Of a stretch of DNA of 20,677 nt, positions 7,576 to 15,396 are shown piece by piece. The notes beneath the pieces were generated by a model that ran no database searches, had not been told where the DNA came from, and worked only from the letters and a program-made list of their open reading frames with translations. Each line of letters begins with the position of its first letter. The first letter of the stretch is position 1. The position numbers were made by a program, and so were the translations under genes. The DNA is from CAZDOD01 sp964506935 (GTDB lineage Bacteria; Desulfobacterota; Zymogenia; Zymogenales; Zymogenaceae), in contig CAZDOD010000035.1 in the NCBI GenBank assembly GCA_964506935.1, positions 1 through 20,677 of the forward strand, given 5' to 3'.

Positions 7576-8994
7576 TCATGATTCGAGAAATATCTTAAAA
7601 CCCTTATAAGCCATATATATATCTGCTTTGCTGGATATCTCAAATGGGGAGTGCATATCAAGCAAAACCGGGCCCGCATCCAAGACATCCATCCCCCTCT
7701 CTGCCATGTCCTTTGCGATGGTGCCGCCCCCCCCCTCATCGACCTTACCCAATTCACCGTGCTGCCATACCACACCGTTTTCGTTAAATAATCTTCGTAT
7801 CTCGCCCATCAACTCCGCCGATGCGTCCGATGCCATGTATTTTCCCCTGGAGCCGGTAAACTTCGTTATGCAGACGCCGTATCCAAGCCTTGCGGCGTTT
7901 CCCTTCTCGTGGACTTCCTGATAGTCGGGGTCCAATGCCCCGTTGACGTCTGCCGAGATGCAGCGGGATCGGCCGAGTGTCATCGTAAGGTCATCCACTT
8001 TAACTTCCCCTTTCGTCACCCTCAGGATGTCTGATGCCACCTCCTCAATAATTCTACCGCGTGCCCCGGTCACGCCATCGGAGCCTATCTCCTCCTTGTC
8101 CATGAAGAATATTACGAGGGTCTTTTTGATATCTTTACAATCGAAGGCGGCCATAAGGCTCGTATAGGCGCTGGCGCGGTCGTCCTGGCCGTATCCCCCC
8201 ACCATGGATTGATCCCAGCCGATATCACGGGCGGGCCCGGCGGGGACGGCCTCGAGCTCGGCGCTGATAAGGTCTTCCTCCACGATGCCGTATTTTTTAT
8301 TTAAAAGTGAAAGTATAGAAAGCTTCACCCTTTCCTTTTCCTCTTTGTCATCTATGGGGATGCTTCCAGTGATTAGGTTCAGCTTTTCGCCTACGATTGC
8401 GTCTTCTATCTTCTTTTCCATCTGGGCTTTTCTGGCGAGGTGTGGCAAGAGATCCGAGACGGTAAATACCGGGTCTTTCGGCGAATCGCCGACGGCTATC
8501 TCAACCTCCCTCCCGTCGGCTGTAACCACAAGGCCATAAAGGGCAAGGGGGCGGGATACCCACTGGTACTTCTTGATGCCGCCGTAGTAGTGTGTCTTGA
8601 GGAGGGCTATCTCTACATCTTCATAGAGGGGGCGCTGTTTCAGATCGAGACGTGGGCTGTCTATGTGAGATACGATCACGTTTAGTCCGAGCGTCGGGTC
8701 ATCTTTCCCCAAGACCACAAGGGCGAGGGACTTTTTCCTATTAATCTTGAAAAATTTCTTGGGATTCTTACCCTTATTAATATCGGAAAAACCCTTTTCT
8801 GTAGCTCGCCTCACTATCTCTTTCACGGCAAGGCGTTCGGTCTTGGCGGCCGTCAAAAAAGCCTTATAGTCGTCAGCGAGATCGAAGATCGCCTTTTGTT
8901 CGGCCTTGTCAATACTGTCCCAGACCGGCTTGGGCTTGTAGAGGAGCCTATCTGCGAGGGATTTCTTTTTATCCTTTTCTTTTTTTCCCTTCAT
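7576..8994 (-). CDS. M18 family aminopeptidase (aspartyl-aminopeptidase type)
   Basis: Cytoplasmic zinc aminopeptidase of family M18, which removes N-terminal residues, often acidic ones, from peptides. The expected metal ligands and catalytic residues are in order: His110 in SHIDSPR, Asp271/272 in GYGQDDRASA, Glu301-Glu302 in DKEEIGS, Asp349 in ISADVNGALDPDY and His448 in LDMHSPFE. Its 472 residues match the prokaryotic branch. The N-terminus is strongly lysine-rich. No good Shine-Dalgarno precedes the ATG. It lies 37 nt upstream of the divergent binding-protein gene in the same direction with no visible terminator, so peptide degradation and amino-acid uptake may share a transcript; that functional link is inference. 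Confidence 0.92.
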   Translation of the reverse strand: MKGKKEKDKKKSLADRLLYKPKPVWDSIDKAEQKAIFDLADDYKAFLTAAKTERLAVKEIVRRATEKGFSDINKGKNPKKFFKINRKKSLALVVLGKDDPTLGLNVIVSHIDSPRLDLKQRPLYEDVEIALLKTHYYGGIKKYQWVSRPLALYGLVVTADGREVEIAVGDSPKDPVFTVSDLLPHLARKAQMEKKIEDAIVGEKLNLITGSIPIDDKEEKERVKLSILSLLNKKYGIVEEDLISAELEAVPAGPARDIGWDQSMVGGYGQDDRASAYTSLMAAFDCKDIKKTLVIFFMDKEEIGSDGVTGARGRIIEEVASDILRVTKGEVKVDDLTMTLGRSRCISADVNGALDPDYQEVHEKGNAARLGYGVCITKFTGSRGKYMASDASAELMGEIRRLFNENGVVWQHGELGKVDEGGGGTIAKDMAERGMDVLDAGPVLLDMHSPFEISSKADIYMAYKGFKIFLES

Positions 8995-9025
8995 ATATCA
9001 AACATCAAACAAATCAAATTAGATT

Positions 9026-9041
9026 TTGCGGATAACCGCAA
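9026..9041. promoter_or_regulatory. Inverted repeat in divergent intergenic region
   Basis: TTGCGG and CCGCAA flank ATAA, forming a perfect 6-bp inverted repeat between the divergent M18 peptidase and NlpC/P60 genes. A second, looser inverted repeat (TAAAGTC at 9063-9069, GACTTTA at 9088-9094) lies nearby. Either could be an operator or part of a 5'-UTR. No regulator is identifiable from the sequence. Confidence 0.3.
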
Positions 9042-9158
9042 TTAAGAAACTTAACATATTTTTAAAGTCTAAGTCAAGGTAAATCGGGACTTTACGAGCG
9101 GCGTTTTTAATGATAGATTCATTTAGTTTATTTAAATTCAACAGGAAGATTCATTGAT

Positions 9159-10517
9159 ATGAAAAGGTACCTCGTATCTCTTCCCCTACTCCTTTTTCTG
9201 TTCGGATGTGCAACGCTTTTCGGGGAAGTGCGCCGTCCGGCCGACTTTCCACTCCCCTATATCACGACAGAGATGGAGGGGGCGGATTTCTGGATAGGGA
9301 GGGTTCCCGATCCTGATGAAGTCATCATGACGCAATCCGAGATAGAGGAGTTTAACCATAAAAGCTTTGATCTCGAGATCTATTTGGACGACATCGTAAA
9401 CTTCCCCGAGACATTGAGCCGGGATGAGGCGATAGGAAAAATCTCGCCACTAATCGATTGGGCAAATTCAAAGACCTTCTTCGGGCACGACAATTACCCA
9501 ATCCCGCCCGACTTTTACTTTGAGATAAAAGAATTCATCGACCTTGATTCTGTTCCGGAAAAAGTAGATGTAAGGTGGGGGATCGTAACAAGGGAGACCG
9601 ACCTTCGAGTCCTTCCGACCGTGGAGGTCGGGATGGAGGAGGAGTTCGACTATGAGTTCGACCACTTCCAGATGAGCGTTCTTTCGCCCGTAACCCCTGT
9701 TGTCGTGATCTGGGCGACCGTCGATTCGAGCTGGTACTTTGTTGTCACTCCCTACGCCTCGGGGTGGGTTTCCTCTTTTGATGTTGCGATATCGGAGTCG
9801 AAGAGTGAGATTTTCGACTACTTGGATAGAAAGCCTTTTCTGGTGATATGTGGCTCCGGTGCCGATGTCTATTCCGACAGGGACGGGAAGCACTATGCCT
9901 GCCGCCTCAGGCTGGGGGCGCGTGTCCCGCTTTTGGGTGATAGTGAAGATCTTTTCGTGGTGGAAGTTCCAACAAGGGAATTTGACGGCTCCCTTAAATT
10001 CATGAGGGGATACATACACGCATCGGCTCCGGTCTTTCGGGGGTATCCTCCCTATACACCCGAAAATGTCCTTCTTGTTGCCTTTTCCATGATCGGCCGG
10101 CGCTACGGTTGGGGCGGGATGTGGGGATATTGGGACTGCTCGGCATTCGTGCGCGATGTCTTTTCGGTATTTGGTTTTAACCTCCCGAGAAATTCCACAT
10201 CCCAGGCGAAGGTGGGAGTTCCCCTATGTAGATTTGATGCAAATACCCCGATGAATGAAAAGCTAAAGGTGATAGGGGATGCTTCGCCGGCGATTACGCT
10301 ATTCAGGCTCCCCGGCCACGTCATGATATATCTGGGCGAATATTCGGGGAGATATTACGTCATCCACGATAGCTGGGCCTACCGCAGTCGTGGATCCTTC
10401 GGGAGGTCGGAGCTTATCGGGATCGGCCGCGTGGTGGTCTCGGAGCTCAACCTCGGAAGGGGGGGCAAGAGGGGGTCGCTGATCGAGAGGATAACAGATG
10501 TCGTAGAGATAAGATAG
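9159..10517 (+). CDS. NlpC/P60 cell-wall peptidase lipoprotein with two SH3-like domains
   Basis: Predicted envelope lipoprotein that cleaves peptidoglycan stem peptides. The signal peptide ends at lipobox LFGC (Cys17). A helical N-terminal region is followed by two bacterial SH3-like domains, about 138-212 (with DLRVLPT and SSWYFVVTPYASGWV) and 226-292. The C-terminal NlpC/P60 domain follows, with the catalytic triad Cys327 (YWDCSAF), His387 (LPGHVMIYLG) and His403 (YVIHDSW). This architecture matches the SH3-SH3-NlpC/P60 proteins known from Desulfovibrio. Its 452 residues fit that class. AGGAAG lies about 10 nt upstream of the ATG. It is divergent from the M18 gene and stands alone, with no terminator seen behind it. 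Confidence 0.92.
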   Translation: MKRYLVSLPLLLFLFGCATLFGEVRRPADFPLPYITTEMEGADFWIGRVPDPDEVIMTQSEIEEFNHKSFDLEIYLDDIVNFPETLSRDEAIGKISPLIDWANSKTFFGHDNYPIPPDFYFEIKEFIDLDSVPEKVDVRWGIVTRETDLRVLPTVEVGMEEEFDYEFDHFQMSVLSPVTPVVVIWATVDSSWYFVVTPYASGWVSSFDVAISESKSEIFDYLDRKPFLVICGSGADVYSDRDGKHYACRLRLGARVPLLGDSEDLFVVEVPTREFDGSLKFMRGYIHASAPVFRGYPPYTPENVLLVAFSMIGRRYGWGGMWGYWDCSAFVRDVFSVFGFNLPRNSTSQAKVGVPLCRFDANTPMNEKLKVIGDASPAITLFRLPGHVMIYLGEYSGRYYVIHDSWAYRSRGSFGRSELIGIGRVVVSELNLGRGGKRGSLIERITDVVEIR

Positions 10518-10808
10518 AGACCTTGCCGTCTTAACTCGATGAGTTTGAAAAGCAATTAACCACTTGACATAAATCGTCTATTTAATAAGATACTAGTCAC
10601 GTCATCTTGGGGTCATGGCATATTCGATAGACCTAAAATATTGGATAATTTATCGGTTAAAAAAGCTTTACAAGACGCAAATTCTAATATATACTTTGGT
10701 TTCTGTTGGTCGGGGATTTAGGCATTTTAGGGAGAGAGGACGATTCGTGATACATCCGTGTAAGACAGATCATAAAGCCCCGATATTTTTAAAAAATACA
10801 CTCTAGTC
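10518..10808 (+). other. AT-rich gap ahead of the deoxynucleoside kinase gene
   Basis: The region is much richer in A+T than its neighbours and contains a good promoter (listed separately). A 63-codon frame starts at ATG 10615 and ends with TAG at 10804-10806, two bases before the kinase ATG, which itself has no visible Shine-Dalgarno. The frame has a mild transmembrane-like stretch but no recognisable family and no clear ribosome site, so it is not called as a gene. Confidence 0.4.
10564..10591 (+). promoter_or_regulatory. Predicted sigma-70 promoter for the dNK-pan region
   Basis: A perfect -35 TTGACA (10564-10569) lies 16 nt upstream of TAAGAT (10586-10591), predicting a start near 10598. 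The transcript would have a leader of about 210 nt before the deoxynucleoside kinase gene. Confidence 0.55.
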
Positions 10809-11447
10809 ATGCAGAAGGCCAGATACATCGTCCTCGAAGGCCCTATAGGTGTTGGTAAAACGACCCTGGCCGCACTCTTGGCGGAAGAATTTTCCGCAAG
10901 AACGATCTTTGAAAATGTTGAAGAAAACCCGTTTTTAAAAGAATTCTACAAGGACCGAAAGAGGAATGCGTTTAAGGCTCAGCTCTATTTTTTGCTCTCA
11001 CGATACCAACAGCAGTCGGAGCTGGCACAGATCGATCTCTTTCAAAAGACCACCATCAGCGACTACCTCTTCGCAAAGGACAGGATCTTCGCCACGATAA
11101 ACCTCGATGAGACCGAGCTTTACCTCTATGACCAGATATTTCGAGTCCTGAATCCGAGGATCCCGACGCCCAATCTGGTCATATACCTTCAGGCGGATAC
11201 CGATGTCCTGCTAAAGAGGATAAAGATTAGGGGGAAGGCATACGAGAAGGGGATAGATGCGGAGTATCTTGATAGGGTGGTCTCAACCTACAACAATTTC
11301 TTCTTTCACTACAACGATTCGCCCCTTTTGGTGATAAAGACGACGAAAATCGATTATGTCACAAAAAAAGGCGATCTTGAAGAGCTTGTAAAAGAGATAA
11401 AGGAATTCAAATCGGGTACCCAATATTTCGTGCCGCTTGGATCCTGA
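10809..11447 (+). CDS. Deoxynucleoside kinase
   Basis: Cytoplasmic salvage enzyme that phosphorylates deoxynucleosides using ATP (dNK/deoxyguanosine kinase family). The P-loop GPIGVGKTT is at residues 11-19. The family's Glu/Asp-Arg region is seen in ISDYLFAKDRIFA. The LID-like arginine segment is KRIKIRGKAYEKG (about 137-149), and LVIYLQADTDVLL is the typical fourth strand. Its 212 residues are normal. The family comprises dGuo, dAdo and dCyd kinases, and the exact substrate cannot be read from this sequence. The ATG has no obvious ribosome site. The gene precedes panB at a distance of 300 nt; a kinase of this family next to pan genes is an arrangement recalled from other deltaproteobacteria. 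Confidence 0.9.
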   Translation: MQKARYIVLEGPIGVGKTTLAALLAEEFSARTIFENVEENPFLKEFYKDRKRNAFKAQLYFLLSRYQQQSELAQIDLFQKTTISDYLFAKDRIFATINLDETELYLYDQIFRVLNPRIPTPNLVIYLQADTDVLLKRIKIRGKAYEKGIDAEYLDRVVSTYNNFFFHYNDSPLLVIKTTKIDYVTKKGDLEELVKEIKEFKSGTQYFVPLGS

Positions 11448-11747
11448 ATTCTACCGTCTAAAAACTACCATCAGATGTTTTTTCAGGCGAAAGCAAAAAA
11501 GGACCGGGACGGATAAAAGGGGAGCTCTAAAAGGTTTGTTGGACTCCGAGATCAAGGGAGACAATAAAGCTTCCATTTAGGTGGGGAGGGGAAGGGGTGG
11601 AGTTTTTTGGGAGAAGATGAGTGGGGGGAAGATGTCCAATAACCAGATAGGTGAAAGCTTCCCTGTGGGGCGATAAAAAAGCGCCCCCCGTGTCTGCGGC
11701 ACGGGGGGTCTTTTTTATTAACACACAAAAAAAGGAGTGCAGCGGAA
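11448..11747 (+). other. Purine-rich intergenic region between dNK and panB
   Basis: No gene was found in these 300 nt. The middle (about 11575-11640) is strongly G/A-rich. The 9-mer AAAGCTTCC occurs twice (11566-11574 and 11654-11662). The right end carries a terminator-like hairpin with an overlapping alternative hairpin (separate entry), followed by the panB ribosome-binding site AAGGAG at 11732-11737. Confidence 0.45.
11667..11716 (+). terminator. Terminator hairpin with mutually exclusive upstream hairpin before panB
   Basis: CCCCCCGTG (11684-11692) and CACGGGGGG (11700-11708) form a perfect 9-bp stem with a 7-nt loop, followed by TCTTTTTT: a textbook intrinsic terminator 31 nt ahead of the panB start. 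GGGGCG (11667-11672) can instead pair with CGCCCC (11682-11687), which overlaps the first terminator arm, so the two structures exclude each other. It could simply end the kinase transcript, or attenuate panB. Confidence 0.75.
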
Positions 11748-12557
11748 ATGAGCGAGAAAAAAATGACGATTCTGGATCTCGGAAGGATGAAGGACGAGGG
11801 AGAAAAGATCACAATGATCACCTCATACGATTTCCCCTTTACGAGGATATTCTCGGACGCGGGGATCGAGGTGATTCTGGTCGGGGACAGTGCAGCCAAC
11901 GTGTGTGCGGGATACGAATCCACACTCCCCATAACCATGGATGAGATGATCTATCACACAAAGGCGGTTGCCAGGGCGAAACCGAGGGCCCTGGTCGTGG
12001 GAGACATGCCATTTATGAGCTACCAGCTTTCGACCGAAGACGCCATCAGAAACGCCGGGCGTTTTTTAAAGGAGGGATATGCCGAAGCCGTAAAGCTGGA
12101 GGGTGGTGTGAATATAAGTGAGAGGATCAAGGCGATCTGTGATATGGATATCCCCGTGATGGGGCACATCGGACTGACGCCGCAGTCGGTACACAAGATG
12201 GGCGGGTACAGGGTGCAGGGCAAAGACGATGTGAGCAGAAATAAGCTCCTTCAGGACGCAAAGGCTGTTGAAAAGGCGGGGGCATTTTCAATCGTCCTCG
12301 AGGCCGTCCCGTCTGACCTCGCAAAGGAGATCACCGAGACCCTTACCATACCCACTATCGGTATAGGTGCGGGGATCGACTGCGACGGGCAGGTCTTGGT
12401 GATGCATGATATCTTGGGCCTCGTCTTCACAAAGAGACCCAGGTTCGTAAAAGAATATGCGAATCTCAAGGGAGCGGCCGAAAAGGCCGTAAAGGAATTC
12501 ATCGACGAAGTGAAGGGGAAAAAGTTCCCGACCGAAGAATATACTTACGGCAAATAG
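11748..12557 (+). CDS. panB: 3-methyl-2-oxobutanoate hydroxymethyltransferase
   Basis: First committed step of pantothenate synthesis: it transfers a hydroxymethyl group from methylene-tetrahydrofolate to 2-ketoisovalerate, giving ketopantoate. Metal-binding Asp47 (LVGDSAA), Asp86 (VVGDMPF) and Glu118 (VKLEGG) are present, as is catalytic Glu185 (IVLEAVPSD). GHIGLTPQSVHKMGGYRVQG is the family's hallmark segment. Its 269 residues are typical. AAGGAG lies 10 nt before the ATG. It is followed by panC after 45 nt. The terminator-like structure directly upstream suggests either an independent promoter or attenuation. Confidence 0.97.
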   Translation: MSEKKMTILDLGRMKDEGEKITMITSYDFPFTRIFSDAGIEVILVGDSAANVCAGYESTLPITMDEMIYHTKAVARAKPRALVVGDMPFMSYQLSTEDAIRNAGRFLKEGYAEAVKLEGGVNISERIKAICDMDIPVMGHIGLTPQSVHKMGGYRVQGKDDVSRNKLLQDAKAVEKAGAFSIVLEAVPSDLAKEITETLTIPTIGIGAGIDCDGQVLVMHDILGLVFTKRPRFVKEYANLKGAAEKAVKEFIDEVKGKKFPTEEYTYGK

Positions 12558-12602
12558 TTAACTATCTCCCTTGCCGATCAACATTGTTTATTTGGAGAAA
12601 AA

Positions 12603-13466
12603 ATGGAGATTATCGAGAAGGTCAAGGATATGCAGGCCTACTCCCAGGATTTGAGGGTAGAGGGAAAGGTGATCACCTTCGTCCCGACTATGGGATATCT
12701 TCATGAGGGTCACCTTTCCCTAATGAGGGAGGGGCGAAAGCGCGGCGACGTCTTGGTTGTCTCGGTGTTCGTAAACCCCACCCAGTTCGGGCCGGGGGAG
12801 GATTTCCAGAAGTATCCGAGAGACTTTGAACGCGATAACAAGCTAATGGAAAGTGTGGGTGTGGACGTCGTCTTTTACCCCAGCGCCGAGGAGGTATATC
12901 CCGAGGATTACCAAACATACGTCACGGTCGAGGAGGTGACGAAGAACCTCTGCGGTATATCCCGACCCCACCATTTCAGGGGAGTGGCGACCGTCTGCGC
13001 AAAGCTCTTTAACTGTGTCCTCCCCCATATCGCCATTTTCGGAAGAAAGGATTACCAGCAGCTCAAGGTGATCGAGAAGATGGTTAAAGACATGAATATG
13101 GACGTGGGTATCATCGGGATGCCCATCGTGAGGGAGCCGGACGGACTGGCAATGAGCTCCCGAAACGAGTATCTGGACAAAAAGGAGAGGAAGGCCGCGC
13201 TTTGCCTCTACAGCGCTATTTTGGCCGTCAGGGAACAATTTGAAAATGGTGAGAGGAGGGTGGGGGCTCTGATGGATCGCGCCGTTGGAATTATCATGGA
13301 TGAGGAGCTTGCCACAATAGATTATGTCAAGCTCGCACACCCGGAGGCGATTTCCGACCTCGTGGGTGTGGTTTGGGACAGGGCCCTTCTCGCCCTGGCA
13401 GTTCGTATAGGAAAGACAAGGCTAATAGATAATACGGTTTTGGGAGAGGAGTTCGAAAAATGCTGA
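12603..13466 (+). CDS. panC: Pantothenate synthetase (pantoate--beta-alanine ligase)
   Basis: Joins pantoate and beta-alanine with ATP via pantoyl-adenylate. The N-terminal VPTMGYLHEGHLSL holds the HIGH-like motif (His34 to His37). VFVNPTQFGPGEDFQKYPR, FGRKDYQQL and MSSRNEYL (the KMSKS-equivalent region) are all diagnostic. Its 287 residues match the family. GGAG lies 5 nt before the ATG. Its last codons overlap panD, so the two are probably translationally coupled. The C-terminal dimer-forming domain seems complete. Confidence 0.97.
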   Translation: MEIIEKVKDMQAYSQDLRVEGKVITFVPTMGYLHEGHLSLMREGRKRGDVLVVSVFVNPTQFGPGEDFQKYPRDFERDNKLMESVGVDVVFYPSAEEVYPEDYQTYVTVEEVTKNLCGISRPHHFRGVATVCAKLFNCVLPHIAIFGRKDYQQLKVIEKMVKDMNMDVGIIGMPIVREPDGLAMSSRNEYLDKKERKAALCLYSAILAVREQFENGERRVGALMDRAVGIIMDEELATIDYVKLAHPEAISDLVGVVWDRALLALAVRIGKTRLIDNTVLGEEFEKC

Positions 13467-13861
13467 GATTTATCTGTAAATCGAAGATTCACCGCGCAAG
13501 GGTGACCGAGGCCGATATCGACTATGACGGCAGTATCACTATTGACAGGAGTCTCATGGACGCCGCAGACCTGATCCCCTTTGAGGAGGTATGGGTCTAT
13601 GACATCACAAATGGAAACAGGCTTCAGACCTACGTCATAGAAGGTGAGGCCGATTCGGGGGTCATAGGGATCAACGGGGCGGCGGCAAGGCTCGTCTCCA
13701 AGGGCGATATCATAATCATCTGTGGCTATGCGACGATGGAAGACGAAGAGGCGAGAAACTTCGTCCCGAGGCACATCCTTGTGGATAGAGACAACAGGAT
13801 CGTCAAAGACCTGGCATCCCCGAAGACAAAAGAATCCAAAAAGATAAGATCGGTGAACTGA
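13460..13861 (+). CDS. panD: Aspartate 1-decarboxylase (proenzyme)
   Basis: Produces beta-alanine from L-aspartate, supplying PanC. It is a pyruvoyl enzyme made as an inactive proenzyme: the self-cleavage site Gly24-Ser25 is present in DYDGSITID, and Lys9 and Tyr22 lie at the usual positions. The YVIEGEADSGVIGINGAAA stretch is the family core. It has 133 residues, with a short basic tail beyond the usual end. The ATG overlaps the end of panC by 7 nt. With panB and panC this completes the pantothenate branch, except for the ketopantoate reductase, which is not in the window. Confidence 0.97.
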   Translation: MLRFICKSKIHRARVTEADIDYDGSITIDRSLMDAADLIPFEEVWVYDITNGNRLQTYVIEGEADSGVIGINGAAARLVSKGDIIIICGYATMEDEEARNFVPRHILVDRDNRIVKDLASPKTKESKKIRSVN

Positions 13862-13936
13862 GAGATCGGATACAGGGCCTATTTTTTGGTTTTTTCAAGG
13901 TCTCGCATATTTGCTTTGGATTTTTTACGAAAAGGC

Positions 13937-13964
13937 TCGATTTTCGACCATAATTAGATATAAT
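13937..13964 (+). promoter_or_regulatory. Possible promoter of the PA-IL-like protein gene
   Basis: A perfect -10 TATAAT (13959-13964) is preceded by a weak -35 candidate TCGATT (13937-13942) at 16 nt. Transcription would start near 13971, about 30 nt before the gene. Confidence 0.35.
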
Positions 13965-13999
13965 GGGAAAGGACATTTCATCTCCTTTGGAGGGAAATA

Positions 14000-14527
14000 A
14001 TGAAGAGAGAAGATAAGAGGGGACTCCTTTTCATTTTTTTTGTGTCATTAACTATATTTCTTTTCGCCTGTGTGGTCTCGGGCGGCGAAAAATTCAATCC
14101 CGGCCCGGCCATAGAAGGTGAGATAAAGGGGAATGCGGCCGTGGGCATGGGCCCAGCGGGCGAGGCCTTCTTTGTAAACTTTGCGATCTCCACCCCCTGG
14201 CTCGACACCGGAATAGATATCAAGGATGGAGACTTCATCTCGATCTCATCGGTCCATAGCGAAAAAAACCCCCCGTGTGACGGCAGGGTTGGCTGTCCCC
14301 CGTATAGGGACCCGGACGACGTAATCGAAGGCGGTTTCGCCGGGGATGGCCTCAAGGCCCTGATAGGGAAAATCGGCGATGATGGTATGGTCTTTTCGGT
14401 TGGGAGAGGGACAGAATTTATTGCGACCGATACCGGAAGGCTCTTTATCGGATACAATGACTGCGAAGATTGTTTTGGCGACAACACTGGGGCGTTTGAG
14501 GCCACGATAACCGTCGAGGGCCGATAG
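14000..14527 (+). CDS. Exported protein with PA-IL (LecA)-like sugar-binding domain
   Basis: A secreted or lipid-anchored protein of 175 residues. The hydrophobic N-terminus (about 9-26) ends in LFACVVSGG; Cys24 would be a lipobox cysteine, although cleavage further on is also possible. The rest resembles the PA-IL/LecA galactose-lectin-like domain found in many envelope proteins: DTGIDIKDGDFISI near the start and LFIGYNDC...DNTGAFEATITVE at the end are typical strands, with the Asn-Asp region contributing calcium and sugar binding in LecA. Two pairs of cysteines (PPCDGRVGC and DCEDC) could form disulfides. GGAGGG lies 5 nt before the ATG. It seems to be transcribed alone. Actual sugar binding is unproven. 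Confidence 0.7.
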   Translation: MKREDKRGLLFIFFVSLTIFLFACVVSGGEKFNPGPAIEGEIKGNAAVGMGPAGEAFFVNFAISTPWLDTGIDIKDGDFISISSVHSEKNPPCDGRVGCPPYRDPDDVIEGGFAGDGLKALIGKIGDDGMVFSVGRGTEFIATDTGRLFIGYNDCEDCFGDNTGAFEATITVEGR

Positions 14528-14689
14528 GTGTAACGGTCCGAGGAGATAAAATCTCCGAGTCAACGTGGAAGGTTTTTTTGGGGATGGAGTTCAGCAGCGT
14601 CGACTTCGGCGGGTTCGCTATTTGAGGTGGGTGGTTTTTAATCGGGCCCGTTATATAAGCCGGCCAAATATATGAAAATCAGTCATCTC

Positions 14690-15247
14690 TCACTTCTTCG
14701 GCACCGCCTTGAGCACGGTCTTACCGCCCTTTTCCTCAACTATAAAATCCACATTTGAGACTTTGAATTTCTTCTTGATCGCCTCGGATTGTTTCCCGAG
14801 GTTTTCCTCAAAGGTCTTGTAATTCAGATTATTCGTGCTCTCCCCCAGCCTCTTTTTTGTCGAAACCAGCTCTTTAAATACCGAATCAAACTTACCCGCT
14901 GGAGATGGTGTTGGTGGCTCCTGTTTGGGCCTTTGGGGGGGAGTCATTCCCATGTCCTTCAACTTTATCTTGAAGAGGTCGCGGGAGTAGGTACCATCTT
15001 CGATCTGTCTTAGGATTTTGTTCCAATACAGGTTGTATGAGTTGTACTGGGCGATGAGGTTGTCCTTCTTGAACTTTACGGCGGTGTTTGTGATAGGGAG
15101 TGTGCTGATGCGGCGGACAAGCCTCTGCACCTCATTTCTGAGTCCGGTCGGCTCGATTCTTTCGATACCGGAGAAATACTTGTCGTATGCAGCCCTTAAC
15201 TCGCCGAGCTTCTTCTCCAATAATCGCATGGCTTCTATGGGTTCCAC
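14690..15247 (-). CDS. MXAN_5187 C-terminal-domain-like protein
   Basis: A soluble, largely helical protein of 185 residues of unknown function. The central core, RNEVQRLVRRI through LIAQYNSYNLYWNKILRQIEDGTY, matches the small deltaproteobacterial family typified by Myxococcus MXAN_5187. A proline-rich linker (about 104-117, PPQRPKQEPPTPSP) separates it from a charged C-terminal segment. No signal peptide or membrane span is seen. The GTG at 15247 is used here, but ATG at 15229 is possible. A strong predicted promoter puts the transcription start within a few bases of the GTG, so the mRNA may be nearly leaderless. It is convergent with the PA-IL-like gene and divergent from the cyclic-nucleotide-binding gene. 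Confidence 0.8.
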   Translation of the reverse strand: MEPIEAMRLLEKKLGELRAAYDKYFSGIERIEPTGLRNEVQRLVRRISTLPITNTAVKFKKDNLIAQYNSYNLYWNKILRQIEDGTYSRDLFKIKLKDMGMTPPQRPKQEPPTPSPAGKFDSVFKELVSTKKRLGESTNNLNYKTFEENLGKQSEAIKKKFKVSNVDFIVEEKGGKTVLKAVPKK

Positions 15248-15254
15248 AAAAGCA

Positions 15255-15283
15255 AATATAACATAGCGTTAAAAAGATGTAAA
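15255..15283 (-). promoter_or_regulatory. Predicted promoter of the MXAN_5187-like gene
   Basis: On the minus strand, TTTACA (plus-strand 15278-15283) and TATATT (15255-15260) are 17 nt apart, close to the sigma-70 consensus. The start would fall near 15248, almost at the first codon. Confidence 0.5.
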
Positions 15284-15341
15284 GATTTTTCACTTACCTA
15301 AAATCTCTACAGATGCTCACCTGTTACCTCAATTTTTTTCG

Positions 15342-15370
15342 TTGAATTTTAGATATCTATCTGATATACA
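15342..15370 (+). promoter_or_regulatory. Predicted promoter of the cNMP-binding protein and comM pair
   Basis: TTGAAT (15342-15347) and TATACA (15365-15370) are separated by 17 nt. An imperfect inverted repeat, with CTATCTG and CAGGTAG arms, overlaps the -10 box and could be an operator. Confidence 0.45.
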
Positions 15371-15396
15371 GGTAGACAATATTTGGAGGTATAGGC

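Noticed and set aside
14542..14556. Short inverted repeat GGAGAT-AAA-ATCTCC after the PA-IL-like gene, as a terminator
   Set aside because: The stem is 6 bp with a 3-nt loop, and the nearest T-run (14573-14579) is 16 nt downstream, too far for an intrinsic terminator.
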